NCBI GenBank assembly: GCA_023653785.1
Contig: JAMKCH010049270.1
Coordinates: 1-64,000 of the forward strand
Length of the DNA stretch: 64,000 nt
Source of the DNA: Ophioderma brevispina
Lineage: Eukaryota; Echinodermata; Ophiuroidea; Amphilepidida; Ophiodermatidae
Direction of reading: 5' to 3'
Position 1 is the stretch's first letter, and the number at the start of each line of letters is the position of its first letter. Positions 47,383-63,601 of the stretch are shown here, piece by piece. Position numbers and translations under genes: made by a program. The notes below the pieces were generated by a model that was not told the DNA's origin, ran no database searches, and saw only the letters and a program-made list of their open reading frames with translations.

Positions 47383-49197
47383 GACAAGGATGATTTAATG
47401 GTGTTTTTATTTAACTGAGTTTATAATTTTACTTAAATCGCATTTAAATAAAAGGCAAACGGTGAAGTTTCCAAAGGAGACCGAATTCTCATTACAGAAA
47501 TAAAGCGAAATAAGCCATTACCTCTGAGAAAGAAAGGCCGTAAAGCTAAAGTAAATGATATTGCTAAGGGGTATTGCGGTAGCTCAAAGCAAGCTCATGA
47601 AAAAGATAGTTAATCGGATTTGGCTGGACGGGAAGTGGACATTTCAGGTGTAATGCTTTTACGATGACCGTCGATTAGAAACATCAAGGCTTCTTCATTC
47701 GAGACCATCGTAAGTGTACACCGACGCTCTCGCAAAACATTTTTCTTACTTGAAAGATAGTCATCAGATTTCAGGGTGGGTAAAATAACAATTCTTACAG
47801 CAATGTTCATAGTATACCGTAGTATACCGTATTCGACCATAAGTATAAAAAAACCTTATCGTGGATTATAAAAATAAATAAATACATATTAACAAAAGTC
47901 CACAAACAAAATGAACATTTTATGTTCCCAAATGTCATTAAATTTCCTTGCTGCAATTCTTTTTCGAATAAAAGACAAATTTCAAATGCATATAGGTAGA
48001 GGTTGTGTAAGATTTAAACTAGGAATCATCTGTATGAATAGTGTGGATCAGATTTAAGCAAGGGATTGTTTGTATGGCTGGCTACACTCGCCGCACTGCG
48101 CACCTAGCCTGAAGTCAGAAGCAGAATTTTACTTTCATTTGTCTTCTTTCTATTATTTTTGTTGTTTTTGTTATTGCTAGTGTGTTTATGCCTTTTTACC
48201 AGACTAAAGACGGATACAGAATCTCCGAACAAAGTTTTTCTTAGGCTCACTTCATTCGCCGGTAGACTTCCTTCTCCAATAGGGGACCCTTCTGCAAATG
48301 ATGGCGTCATTGTAAAAAAAAAAACAACAAATAGGTAAATAAATATTTGGATAAATATATATATGGATAAATAAAATAAAGAAATACATGACAAAAATAA
48401 ATAAATAAATAAATAAATAGGTATTTTCATCCACGAGATCGCGTTAAAATCTACCAGTAATGGAAAATGCTGGATCCCCTTTTGTCAAGGTTCTGTATCC
48501 GCCACTGCTACATTAATCAAACGATCCGCTGAAGAGTTGTACGTTAGAAACGTCAACATTTTAGCTAACTGCTATGTATTACCCCCTGTGCCAAATTAAA
48601 TCCCACATGGAAACCTCGTTTGTGCCGTATAATTGACGAAATCAAACACATTGATTGATAATAGCTATTTAACTTAAAAGCGACCAAATTTCTTGGAAGG
48701 TACGAACACCAAACCATTTCCACACACCAACAGGAGTTATTGCAATCACAGTAGAATTTTGACTCTAGAGTCGAACACACCTATAAGTCTGAAGGTTTAC
48801 ATTATACAAAGTAAATGTTTACATGTAACGTTTATGGGAATACCATATACAATATTTATGTGAGAGAAATCCCTAAGCTTTGTCTAAGTACAGACGCTGC
48901 CATTGTTTGTTTAAAGTTGGTCTGTAAATACATTTCAAAAGAAACATCGCATATTACTCGTACTAAATGAAGTACGGTGTAATATGATTTATAGTCTATT
49001 TCCCTGATATGTGCACCCGTCCCATTCAGCGATGGATGTTTTAATGCATTGCTTTGGATAGGCGGATTCCAATCCCAGACCGTTTAGGTATATAATAGAA
49101 TATTTATTTGACACAGCTGATGCATCGCAATAACTGTTTCGAGGTGGCAGACCACAGGCTGAACTATTGTATGTATTTTGTAATGGTTGTTTCATCC
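47383..49197. other. Intergenic, AT-rich
   Basis: An (AAAT)n tetranucleotide run lies at about 48396-48420 and a TA/ATAA-rich patch at 48340-48395. No gene recognised. Confidence 0.5.
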
Positions 49198-49201
49198 TTA
49201 A

Positions 49202-49328
49202 GCCCATTATATACTTCCAGTCGCAGCGGCGATTGACGTGCGCAACACCAGATTTTGACCTAAGATTAAGTGTTACGCATGCTCACGAGCAAAAATCGCT
49301 CGCTGCGACTGGAAGTATATCACGGGCT
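49202..49328. mobile_element. ~127-bp MITE with TTAA flanks
   Basis: GCCCATTATATACTTCCAGT at the left pairs with the reverse-complemented right end AGCCCGTGATATACTTCCAG. The match extends through CGCAGCG, for TIRs of about 36-40 bp. TTAA is present on both sides (49198-49201 and 49329-49332), the target used by piggyBac- and Kolobok-type transposons. Non-coding; the centre also shows weak inverted symmetry. Confidence 0.82.
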
Positions 49329-49629
49329 TTAATTTTTGATACACCTTAAGCAATATTTAGCATAACTACATTACACCCTTCGCACCTATTTTGTATCATG
49401 TACTTTATTCCGTTAACAGAATAGAGCACATGACAACGAGTAAGTTCGAGGGGTTTTATGTCATTATGCCCAAAGTTTTATTAGATATTTTTGCATATAA
49501 AGTATTTCTTTCAAGCACAAAATAGATAAAGGGTGTGTGTATGACAGAATACAACTAAGAACAGAACACATAGCAAGAACACCTAGCAGTACAACTATAT
49601 AAGACTAAGACATTATGTTAGTGTGCCTA

Positions 49630-49870
49630 TACTACGTAAAATCAAAACAAAAATGTGCAATGATTAAAAATGATCTTGACCTTAATGCAATAACTATATC
49701 GTAGATTTGTTGTTGATCTAATATACTTTAATGTGTTGCAAAAAGGAAAGAAATCGAATTCAAAATACGCTAGATATGGCAGGTTTTGTAAGGACACCCC
49801 TTTTTTCTCAATTCCTGTGTTTGGAGAATATACGATATCATGATGCCTTTGTCAACTTAATGCTACATTT
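49630..49870 (+). repeat. Repeat R7, copy 1 (forward)
   Basis: Matches the window end at 63602-63800: TGTGCAATGATT, GATCTTGACCTT, ATCTAATATACTTTAATGTG, GGTTTTGTAAG and TATACGATAT. It runs in the same orientation as the 63.6-kb copy. Confidence 0.65.
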
Positions 49871-50009
49871 TCTTGATCAATTACAGATTAATCAATTAAT
49901 TTATTTATACCAATGTGCCAACTGATATGACGAATTCAAACACCAATTCACCAGTTGCATAGCAAGAAAACAAGATCTTCCAATTGTTTAGGATATTGAT
50001 AAGAGTTTA

Positions 50010-50300
50010 GTCCCTTATTGTATCTATACCTGGATTACAGTAGCAGTGTTGAAACCCTCTTCATTTACACATCATGATTAATTGGGTGAGATTTTGTGTG
50101 AACACTAAATTCTTTTTGAAGATGAATAAAGGAAATTATGGCTATTCATAGATCAATTAAACAAGATAGCATAGGTCATCATTACTTTCATTATTCTATG
50201 CCTCGTATATCGTACATTAACGTAAAAATTATCTTATTTAACTCTATCAATCTCATTGGAATGGAGGCAAAAGAGGTCTGCTTACAAAATTTTGAAGTAT
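50010..50300 (-). repeat. Repeat R7, copy 2 (inverted)
   Basis: Reverse complement of 63745-63990, well conserved: TAATCCAGGTATAGATA, CACCCAATTAATCATGATG, TTGTTTAATTGATCTATGAA and ATGTACGATATACGAGGCAT. The frame MAIHRSIKQD-IGH...MPRISYI on the plus strand recurs as MVIHRSIKQD-KGH...IPRISYI on the minus strand at 63.8 kb. Conservation is similar in and out of frame, so I do not call a gene. Confidence 0.75.
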
Positions 50301-50759
50301 CGTCAACTGCTTTCTACAGATGGCACCGAAAGGCTATGCTGATACTGGGAGTATTATTGTCAAACTGAAATATTTGTTTATTTGTTTTGCTTTGAAGACA
50401 AAACCAAATGGGAAAGCGGATCACAAGTGGAATAACAAAATATGCGTAGGCGTTTGAAGAAGCCTAAGCACAAGAGTGCAAAAAATGTCTGCCTGCAAGC
50501 AAGAAAGTCTTGATGATAGGCATGTTAGTCAATTTTATTTAAAAACCGTGAGATTCATACCGAATTAAATTTTACTAGTGGAAGAACTTGTAAACATTTA
50601 AGGAAAATTTCTTTACGTTTTAAGAACAAGAGAAAGGAAGTTGCTCGTGCAAAAGTCAAATAAAGTTTGCCTGAGACATCAGTACTGGTAAAAGATTGCA
50701 GTGGAGACAGGCTTAAAAAAAAATACTTAAATGAAACAAGAATTAACGGTAACAACAGT

Positions 50760-50760
<1 letters not shown>

Positions 50761-50819
<59 letters not shown>

Positions 50820-50828
50820 ACACACACA
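50761..50828. repeat. (CA)n microsatellite
   Basis: About 33 CA units with one interruption. Confidence 0.97.
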
Positions 50829-50874
50829 TTTTAAAGAGATTGTAGTAGATTGTAGTACTAACCTACTTAATTAA

Positions 50875-51145
50875 CTTACTTATACATAAGTGAAAGAGTG
50901 AAAGAAAGTGGAACAGTCGGGGCGGACGTTTAATCACAAAATAACTTTGCTGCTAGAGGGATTCGAACCCACGGCCCGGCCTTCGCTTCATATAGCAAAT
51001 CATGTGGTTGGAAAAGGAGAATTCAACTTATGCAGTGTTCAGTGTGTAATGCACTCCATCATTCAGAATAATCCATATTCGTATAACTTACACATAACAT
51101 ACAGACGAAAGAGATTGGTGAAGTACTAAACATAAGCGAAAGAAA
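50875..51145 (-). mobile_element. tRNA-headed SINE related to the 14.9-kb family
   Basis: On the minus strand a B box GTGGGTTCGAATCCC (50955-50970) is followed by CAGCAAAGTTATTTTGTGATT and then ACGTCCGC. This parallels AGCAAGTTCATTTTGCGATT and ACGTCCGCGC at 14.9 kb. The A-box side has decayed. Direct repeats ACATAAGTGAAAG...GGAACA and ACATAAGCGAAAG...GGAACA flank it (50885 and 51129). The 14.9-kb locus is likewise flanked by direct repeats. Confidence 0.55.
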
Positions 51146-51159
51146 TTGGAACATATGTG

Positions 51160-53487
<2,328 letters not shown>

Positions 53488-53567
<80 letters not shown>
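53488..53567. repeat. (TA)n microsatellite
   Basis: Pure TA run. Confidence 0.97.
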
Positions 53568-53570
<3 letters not shown>

Positions 53571-55360
53571 TACGTACACATGTTTATAATAACACAAAAT
53601 GTAAGCTATTGCTGAAAATACGAGTTTCCTGATCTTACGATAGTCGAAGGATGAAAACCATTCTTTCATGACGTAGCTTGTGCATTAAGTCAAGCTAAAA
53701 TTAACCCATATCCCCAGCTTACATTATGAAGTTAACCATCGATTATTATTGCTACGGACCTACAAATATTCAAGAGTATCATATTTATCATTTTTATTCT
53801 TATCTAAAAATGATCTTTATAATCTAAGCATTTTCAATCAACATCAATGCACCAATAATAATATCCACATGCTGTATCCAATATTGCAATGGAATCCATA
53901 CTCTGTTATTATGTAACAACTGAGCGTATCGTGTAACATAGCTACTTTTGCACTCTATTTATGACATCAATTATATTCCACAATCCTGACGCGTAGACAC
54001 CTGATATATTTAAGTGGTTACAAGGGCAGATTGTTAAGTGTGGTTACTCTTTTTGTTTTCCTGCTAGAGATAACGCTATGGCCCACAGTACAAACAAATC
54101 TAAATCTTCATAAGAAGCTATCATGATTTTTTTAAATCAGTTATTTCTGAATCGTTAACTATGCCGGTCAATGACACGTCAAACCTCTTTGAGACACCAC
54201 CGTTTAAATATCAACAACCAAGCGATTACGCTTTCTTCCACCACCTGTTCCTTGAAGTGGAAAGCTTTTGTAGCATTTGTGAGGCAGTGGTTAGCTACAA
54301 TTCCAGGTGCAAAATATTTTAATCCGGTATGTCGAATATTTAAAGCAGCCAAAATTTGCCAGGTGATGTGTGCGAAAAGCGACACTTTAAAGCTGCAACA
54401 GACAATTTTTGTAATGGGATGAAAGCACCAGTCCGGTATAGTACCCCAACACATAAAACTCTTGAAGTAATAACTTTAATTTCTTCCAGCAAACTCAAAA
54501 GTAAATTAGAAATTCTGTTACAGCTTTATGGAATTCTCTACAATCATGTTTAAAGCAATCGATATCCTGTAAAATATTTTCAAAACCAATTAAGAGATAA
54601 CCTAATTGCTCGATATAATAATTGATAATCTTGGAAACATGTCTTTTGTGATGTACTGTATTGTTTCTTTCGTTAAAATAGATGTCCTGCTTCTTGTGTA
54701 TTGTTCTGTTTTAAGGGGTTGGGTGACTTAGGCAATTTAGTCGGCTCCTTCATATCACTCTTGTGTTTTGTGATTTATAATGTGCAGTGAATGGAAAAAA
54801 TTTGATTTGATTTGACTGCATGATATTTAAAAATTAATAAACAAAACATTATTCATAAAGTAGATAATACACTAATACAGCAAATAGAAACTACTAGATT
54901 TATCTGTCTACGCTTTGATTACAATTTATTGTGGGCTTCTCAAACACAGCATGTTTCTAAAAGAATTTCTAAATACAATAGTATAATCCGAGGTTCGACC
55001 GTTCCTCCCACTTGAGTCACTGAAAATATTATGCATTTTTGTTCTAGCTCATTTTTCTTACGGGACAATGACACATCTTCTGTAACACTAGATATGGCCT
55101 TGACCTTTTTCATCAAGAAAACGAACGCCGTTTTGCCAGGAACACTCCAAGTTCTCATGGTCTTCTTTTTGGGTAACCTGCTTACGCTCCTTAAACATTC
55201 CCCGTCATTTTCCTCATTTAAAACAAACCTAAAAAAGACACTCATCGGCTTGTACAACAGCTGGTTGGTACTAGGATTTGAAAAGGGTAGTATTTTATTA
55301 TTTGCTTGTTACACAGCTTCCTCAAACATACAAAAACAAACCGCTCTATAAGTGTCACGT
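53568..55360. other. Intergenic, AT-rich
   Basis: Open frames of about 60-106 codons (for example 55031-55351 and the overlapping antisense 54940-55257) show no domain and are not called. Confidence 0.5.
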
Positions 55361-55374
55361 ACAAGGTTTGAATT

Positions 55375-55570
55375 CCTTGGTGTGTTTGGACCGATTTTCC
55401 GGGTACGAATCCTATTACGTGGCACTTGAAATAAGATTCATTCGTTGCCCCTGCAATCAGTAAACAGGCCTTACAGCGCGGGAAATTCAAACATTGCTGT
55501 TATAGCACGTGTATTGTGATTTTTTGATCGATGGCTGGGAAACAATCCTATGACGTGACACTTACACAGT
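55375..55570. repeat. Repeat R6, clustered copies
   Basis: TTTGGACCGATTTTCCGGGT, ACGAATCCTATTACGTGGCA (55385-55426), an inverted TTCGTTGCCCCTGCAATCAG (55441) and a third GATCGATGGCTGGGAAACAA TCCTATGACGTGACACTT (55527) are variants of the block at 44.29 kb. The first two face each other as a hairpin. Confidence 0.6.
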
Positions 55571-57764
55571 GAATATACTTACTGGTCCCTTGGCAAATAT
55601 CCAATGGACATTTTGTTGCAGCTGGGAAGCACCGTTCACGTATTAGCGAGATTTAGATACATTCATAATGTCCTTACTTGTACGCGATACGTGGAATTTA
55701 TCGATCCACGAACAAAATGATAGCACATTCTACATAGACCTGCCTACTATTTGAATCCACCTACCCACGGTTCACTATGTACTGTAAACAATATCGTTTT
55801 GTTTACAAAAAACAAACTGTTATTTCTCTGTTACCAGTTGGTCTGTACAAAAAGGCTAAGGTACGTCTTGTGACAGCGAATAGAAGGACAATCGTGGCGA
55901 ATTCCTTGAATTAGGAAAGAGCCTAGGATAAGAGTATGTTTTCTTCGCTATGTGTGCTCCGATAGCCCTTTCAACTTTTTTGGTACGTTTGCTTTGAGAG
56001 TATCCGCTGAATTTTCAACGCTTTACTGTCCCTTAAAGAATTACCTTAGCTCACACCGATCTTTATACACCTGTCCAAAAGCGCAGTAAAAGTCTCCATT
56101 TTGCGATAATTACATGTTGGTACTTATTAAAGTGGCTATTTGAAAACATTGCTGGCTAAAGCTGCCTATCGGCATTATAAAGGACAACTTGAATAAAAGC
56201 AAAATATGATTAAGTCAAAAATTACAAAGTAGTAATATATTTGGAATATGTAACAAGCACCGAAATCTTTGGCAATCCCATCCCTGTGTGAACATTGTAA
56301 CACATTTCACCATCCATAACCAACTCATTAAGTGTATTTTAAATAATAGGCATGCAAAAATACTGTAAAGCTCTATTGCCAGAGCACTTATGAAAAGGGG
56401 AATGGAAAATGAAATTGGGGGCATTCCTATTGCGAGCAAATTGAACCTTTTCTTAAGGTTCAGTTTGTTTATCAAATAATGATTCAAATAAAACGAAAAT
56501 TAACTGTAAAGGAAAGACCATATGTCAGGTTACAACAGAATAAAAGTGATTTAACCGAGGTAAAAGCTAACGCTAGTAATGATATCATGTTGGTAATGTC
56601 ATTTGATCTTGATATATATTTACAGCAATTATGATCTGAGTAATAAATGTAATCATAATGATACATTCATAATGATAACTAATGCCCAATTATGATTATG
56701 GGCATGTTTGCAACAGGTAGATCCGTAATAGCATGAACATATAAAGTAGATCGACAAATTAACGTCATTGCCATTAGGTAAGTTACCCCTTTCCTTGGAT
56801 AATTTGAGGCAGCTTAATGTGTGTGATTAAAACTGATATTTACAATAGTTAATTTGAAAATAAAGTAATGGGATTCTGCCTGAAAAAAGTACAATGATGT
56901 GTTACAGGCTAGCGTCCTTTGATAACTGAGACGACGGACCTTCTCTTTATCCGTTGATAAACATAGAGATTCACAGCGACCGCGCTAGAAACTGGTTGTC
57001 ACAAAATAACTACACAAACTATATCGGTATTAGAATTTATTCCTTGATACATAACGTCATGATAACATGTACCCGACTTTTGGAAAAACCTAAATATCTC
57101 ACAAACCGCATTCTTAAAATTATAGTAGATGCCAAGGCATGGTGTTTTTTATTGAAGGTTACGCAGCATGTCATATATTTGGATAGCCACACCCTAGATG
57201 CAGTCTATGACTATCGTTGTACACGAAATAACTGACACATGCACGAAAAATTAGTCAATACAACTAATGCAATGAAAATTGATTAATGTTATAGTATGTC
57301 ACAATCAAGAGAGTGAATTTTCATTTTAGGTGGGTATTCTTGTTGTAAACAGCAGGGGTGCCGTTCAAAAAAAAAAAAAAAAAAAACTTCTTTTACAAAA
57401 TAGCTAAAAGTGGTAATGATCAATATAATTTTAATGTTCCTATAGTTGTGTTATTATCATTACATTTAATAAAAACAGTATGTGTCAAAAAACTACCGCG
57501 CTTTTGTTTTGCTGCCTTCAAGTTGATTTAAATTTTCGCCACAAAAATTTGCAAAATTTCAAGTTAGAGGAACACTTAAAACATTTCATTCTGTGTAAGC
57601 AGCAGCGTATTTCATAAAGTGATTATTAAAGAAAATAATAAAACGACTGCCAGCTTACACTGGTTAAATTAAATGCTGATATTGAGCATGGAACAATTAA
57701 AGCTGAATCATCTGAATCTACACTTAAAATCTAAAAGATCTAAAGCGTAAAAATCTAGAATAGA
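55571..57764. other. Intergenic, AT-rich
   Basis: A poly-A run lies at 57367-57386. No gene or RNA recognised. Confidence 0.5.
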
Positions 57765-57772
57765 CCGTATGT

Positions 57773-57982
57773 CAGTGGCGTAACAGGCGGGGGGGGGGGC
57801 AGGGGGCAGGTTGCCCCCCCTGACGACTTTGGCCGGGAAAAAAATTGCAAAAATCATGCTAAATCAGCCGTTTTCTAGCCCTCTGACCGGGAAAAATTGG
57901 TCTTTTGACCCCCCTGAGAGGGAAAATATCCCAAGACTGTAAAATTGGCCCCCTCAGAGCGGGCAGGCCCGTTACGCCACTG
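57773..57982. mobile_element. 210-bp hAT MITE with perfect 8-bp TSD CCGTATGT
   Basis: Ends are CAGTGGCGTAACAGGC and, reverse-complemented, CAGTGGCGTAACGGGC. Exact 8-bp CCGTATGT copies flank the element (57765-57772 and 57983-57990). CAGTGGCGTA-type termini with an 8-bp TSD identify a hAT-superfamily non-autonomous element. The interior is G/C-run rich with CCGGGAAAA repeats and stands out from the AT-rich surroundings. Its 69-codon minus-strand frame is not a gene. Confidence 0.95.
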
Positions 57983-57990
57983 CCGTATGT

Positions 57991-60900
57991 GTGTATAATG
58001 TAATAACCTGTACTGCTTACGTTTCCTGAACATCATTCCTTCAAGACATTGAAATCCACCCTCGAAAAGAATTTTATCGTACACTCTTCAAATTCCTCTT
58101 GAACCGTATGACAGTCAACAAAGTAATGCATAGTGGATTTGCGATGAATTGTGTATTATTAATGAGCTATGTATACTGTTTCGTTTACACAAATCATTTC
58201 AAAGTATCTTAAAGGTGTCTGAACCGATCGACAACCTGAAGCTGGATCGGTTTAGCTCTTAATTTGTAATCAACTGTTTTTCGTGATATTCTTCTACATG
58301 ATAAAGAAAACTTCAGTGGCAATATATGACCATGATCTGGTCACCCACCACATTTAAGCTAAAACAACGAAAATCTGTTTATCGATATAGCTTTTGACAG
58401 CATTGTATGTATGACTAATCGGTTGACCTGAACCGAACTTGACCAAATGCTTAATTCAAATCTTTAATTCCTTCTTCCAAACAGTAGTGCTTCCCAAAAC
58501 AGACTTCATGTGTGAAAAACACGATTATTATTCCTGACAAAAATAATTGGGCACTGCTTATGGTGTTGAATGAACTTTGACCTCAAATAGATCAATAAAA
58601 ATAGGATAAATAATTACTTAACCCAAACCTAATTGCAACATAATACATTTCTCCAAAATTTCACCGAGAAAACCTTTAAGAACAACGTACCAAGAGTGTA
58701 ACAAAATCAAAGCGGTGGAAAATTGTATTTTTTGGGGGTGGGGCTCTACATGATTAAAAATATATAAAAAACGTCGAAATGTATATTAACGGGTTCTTTA
58801 CCTTTCAAGAATTAACAAAAGTATAGTTTGCCCTATCTGCAGCTTATAGTTTAATAGTTATGAGGCAAATAGGTTCACGGTCACTATTGGGGTAACATTT
58901 CAGATTTATCCGTTTGTTTTGAAACAATAACGTCAAATTAATCGTCTAATGGTACAAAAGCCGAAAATATACTGGATGTACTATCTAGATATTTTATTGC
59001 ATAATTGGAATGCAAGATGTGACTGGAGCTTAAATAGTCTATGGGAGGTCACTAGCTATTACTCTATCATTCTTATATTGAATGTATCAGACAAATATAT
59101 CAGACAAATAATCGATGTACAGAAAAAAGTTGAAAAATTACCAAATAAATGACATAGTGAATACAGATTTATTCCAATGTGATGGAATAACATACAACAT
59201 TGCGAAAACGTAAGTAAATTGACAACATATAAGTTGATTATTACAAATCGGAAGAAGTTTTAATTTTTTAGCTTTAATTAGGTTGATTTGAATAAACATT
59301 TATCATTTTTGGCAATTTCACAGTATATTACCACCAAAGTTGTTGTGATGTACCATATAATCATACCAGCGCACAATCGTGTGATGATAGTATTCAAATC
59401 TAAGTCTTTCTAATGCACCCCGACCGCATCAATAAGTCAAGTATTTATAATGATAATGATCCTAAATGACCTTTCACCTGTCCCAATTTAGACTCTGAAT
59501 AACGCATCTCTAATAAACGATGCTATACAATTTATTGTGAAAAGTGTTCATTCCATTTTCGGCTCTGTTCTCAATATCCTATGAAAATAGCTATACCGAT
59601 GACCTTAAAGGACCACTAACTCCACTACTGATGTAGACATTCAGCTTCCTTCACCAAGCAACGAGTTTTATGAAAATGCATAACATGTGAAAGAATGGGG
59701 GTTTATTTGAAGTAAACCTTATTCCTGCAAATCCAAAAACATTTTTACAACTTGTATTCCGACAAATATTTAGAAAATATAAACGTTTTAAAGGCGTTTT
59801 AGTTTTACTAAAGCATTGTGAGAGTCGATTATACAATTTTACAACATTAGACGATGCGAGATGCAATTAACCGTTCGCTGGGTTAATAAGCTATTGTTTC
59901 TACATTAACTGATCATTATAATATTGAAATAGATGTACAAAGAGAAATCACTATAACGAGGAGTACCATTTTTAGGTTAAGATTTACACATACCTAATCT
60001 CATACATCTAATATTTTTAAAAGTATTGACATACAAAGGAATGTTTTACAAAATCGTAGTAAAACAATCACACCTTGCAAAACTATAATTATAAAAATAA
60101 ATATGATAACAGTGGCAGATTTAATAAAATCTACCGAAAGGAAAGGGGCTATTAGAGTGTGTTATAATCGCGTATATGTCACGGTTCTACGAGAATTACC
60201 GTGGCGACCCACGTTTAATTTATCTGCCGTGTCCTCTGTTTTATTCTTTTATCGTGTATGATATCACTGCATGGAATAACAAGACTTGAATTTAATTTCC
60301 CTACAGCCTGTAAGTGATGAGATGTGCTTTCAACATGCAAGATGTGCCTTTCTGATTGTACGAAGCAATGTTAGGTTCACGTTCTATATCTTCTACTCCA
60401 TCTACAAAATTACGTTTAACTAAACAGAAGCATAGTTCATATTTCATACACTAATTTTCCAAAATTATATCCAAAGGTTAGTTTTGCGGTAGTTTATAGC
60501 AAGCACGAATCTTTTCTCTGTGTATAATTTCTCCGAAAAATATCATGGTGATTTTGTAACATCAACTTCATAAAAAGCATTGAAGATGGTGACGACACAT
60601 GTAGATGAAATTATATTCTGCTCCGAGAGGAAGCAGTAATAAGATTAAGACACAATTAGCTTTCATAAATAGCTGGGATGAGATACCGAGAAAGGGCAAA
60701 ACTAACTCTGTAGAGGGATACGATAAGAGGGCAATATGACGACTGTTCTGTAGTGGATAAGAAAAAACCTTAGAATGATGAAAGGAATATTTTTAGATTG
60801 TAGTCAATAGACGAATGGTTCATGACCAGTGTAGCCTAAAGGTACAGCATCGCCTTACATTGGCACTTGCTCATGATGGCCACTACGTAATTGACCACCT

Positions 60901-63600
60901 TTGTATGCTCAAAGTCTTGAGCCATTGCTGAAATTAATACCCGTTCTGTTGTTTTGGAGTGAAGATCTTGTTCAAACAATAACATATCAGATGTTACTCG
61001 TAATTATCTCTTATTATGAAAACCGGTTTATATAGAGCAGTGCAACGCATATTTCATATGTCATAATGAAGTGCATAACCGTGGATATGTCTCGGATAGC
61101 TTTGAATACCTATCTGCTCAAGGACATGTGCAGCAAAAACACCAGTGGATATAAACCAAATGTGTTCACTAAACGTACGTCGCAGTCAGGCGATGGCAAC
61201 TTTATGATTGAATAAGTCATATTGAAAACCCACCTGGACAACAGGCATTCGCATGGAAATGTATGTGTGTGAATACCTTTCAGTCTGTGCTCAAACATAC
61301 GAAATATCATAAGTAAGCTATGCGATACGTTAATGCGCATTGGGTACTAGCAGTGCACCTGTTCATACGGTTAAATCAATCTGCCATTGTCAATGTTGTT
61401 TTACAGTAATGCCGTTAATACAAACTCTTAACTAACATCACATCAACCTCATTTGGCAAAACCCTGACCTATGTAACTTACCATTGTGGTATATTTTCTA
61501 AGGATTACCTGCGGTATACCTCTCTATTAAATTAACAATAGTGTGATTTCTGTACAACTATCATATTTTTCCTACAATATCACTCTATTTATGACATGAA
61601 TGATTAGCCTTGGATAACCCAATGCAGTAATAACAAGAACACATGTTACACAATACTGATGAGCTGCCTCCATGGTATAGTGTCTGTAGTTATGCGGGTC
61701 ATTCCTCGCATCGCGTGGCTAAAGACAGATTACATTTCGTTGCATACGGAAATAAGCAGCTTTATGTTCTCTCTTATGCGGTTCCGTGTACCATCACAAG
61801 TAGCGTGTTAAACGCGGTAATGATACCATGTTTCGCACTAACGAATACACTTAAGTTTATGAAAAAGGTAGTTTTTAACAACTGAATACCATGACACACA
61901 AATTAGGTATTTTGCTCTTAACTTTTTTTTATTTAAATCATCTAAAAATAAAATATAAATTATAGAAATTATTAGAAAAGAAATTGTTTGCGACAGTATG
62001 ACAGTAAAATGAAAACCAAGGACACATTTCCAGTTGCATTTTCATAATGTACTCGCCCAATTCAAATCTGAGGATTATTTTTGACACACCCGCATTGACT
62101 TAAACGGAAGACCGCATGTTTATATTAATCTGACATAGACCCTTCACCATCCATTGTCGCAAAAACGGCAACGTGAAAATGTCATACATTAAAGTAAGAA
62201 ACCTGGGTTGGTAATCACATTTAGCCACCGTACTGCGCTAGACCGATGTCACATTGATCACATTAGGTGCGTATATTGCAATTGCAATGCCGATTGGTCA
62301 TGGATGTACATGTTTATTACATTGTACAGGAGAGTAAATTGTTCGTTTGGGTTGCAAAAAATAATTGTTGCTTTTTTACCAATGCAATCACAGTTGGCGG
62401 AAAAGGAAACGAGCCATATTATGTGTCTGGAAATGGTTAAAAACCATACTCGGCTAACAGATGTTTTATTTAAATGCGAGCTGTTTATGCCCATATGTAT
62501 CGCACGATACCATAAATATGGAAATTGATAGTTGAGATTATTTACAGACATTTCTTATATTTATGAAATATTAAAGAGAATATACTTCTATCATTGATGG
62601 TATGTGACATTCAAACCACTACCCAAGAGACAAAAATCAATCTCTGCTGGAGATATATTTGATTCCTTTAGCATTCATATATTTCACGAGCGTTTTCCTT
62701 TTTTTTGAAAAATAATGAATTTTCCATTCCCATATGTTAATTCCTAATAACACTCAATATATGTGAAATTCAGAAAACGTCTTGCCTTTACTTTACGAAT
62801 TTGTGCAATGTCACGTATCCGTGCGATCTCAAGGCAATAACGCATTTACCTGTAAGGCTAGTGCGTAAATGTTATTTCTTAATGGTGATACAAAATGCAT
62901 TTTATGTCCAGGAATGAAGAAATTTATGTCAAAAAAAGAAGAATACATTTAGTTATTTTGTATGCAAATTGGCTGTGCACGTCGATTTAATTTACGCTTG
63001 AAATAAATCATTAGAAGTGTGGTTTATAAATACCAAATGCTATCCAATATTAACCGCTATAATGACATATACAGGGTTTCTAATAAATGACATTTTAACC
63101 AAAACTATTGTAATGCACTCTTATTTTTGTCGATATTTTGATCACCCATGTTTTCCTATCTTATTAGATAGATTACATCAAATTTATAGCCAATTTAAGA
63201 AACTTTGCAAATTCCAACTAGGTCATTTTCCTGCTGATTTGGAACGTCTTTCCATTCAAAATGAATCTCAATTAATTCTGATATAGAAATATAAAGACAT
63301 ATAAACAACGTTCCATAATAATAATAGGAGACAGGGTTAGATTATGTACAATACGTGTACTTAAACGCGAAAGGTGAATATGGCGGTATATCTTGCGGAA
63401 AATCACGTTCCAGTCACGCTCCAGTAGCACGGTAGGAGCGAGGCAGGCGCGCGCAAGGAGTGAGCCCGGTAGTAGCGACTTTAGTGCATTATTGATACCA
63501 TGGAGTGTCTGCTACTATTTTTATGCTAAATAGTGTCAAATAAACCAGTTTCTTAGACAAGACAACTATATGAACTGTTTTTAACGGAATAAAGTACAAT
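57991..63600. other. Long intergenic stretch
   Basis: About 5.6 kb of AT-rich DNA without recognisable coding, RNA or repeat structure. Open frames reach 106 codons (62208-62528) but overlap antisense frames and show no domain. A short GC-rich patch at about 63410-63475 (GGCGCGCGCAAGGAGTGAGC) precedes R7 and is unassigned. Confidence 0.5.
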
Positions 63601-63601
63601 A

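Noticed and set aside
50138..50368. Conserved gene MAIHRSIKQD...
   Set aside because: The similarity to 63686-63874 is that of repeat R7 as a whole and is not concentrated in codon-synonymous positions by eye.
50555..50827. Open frame with alternating C and V
   Set aside because: It reads through the (CA)n microsatellite. The frames at 46823-47099 likewise come from (GT)n.
62208..62528. 106-codon plus-strand frame as a possible gene
   Set aside because: It overlaps a 97-codon antisense frame, has no recognisable motif, and such lengths arise by chance in 64 kb.
63410..63475. CpG-island promoter
   Set aside because: Only about 65 bp of elevated GC, with no adjacent exon or core promoter that I could support.
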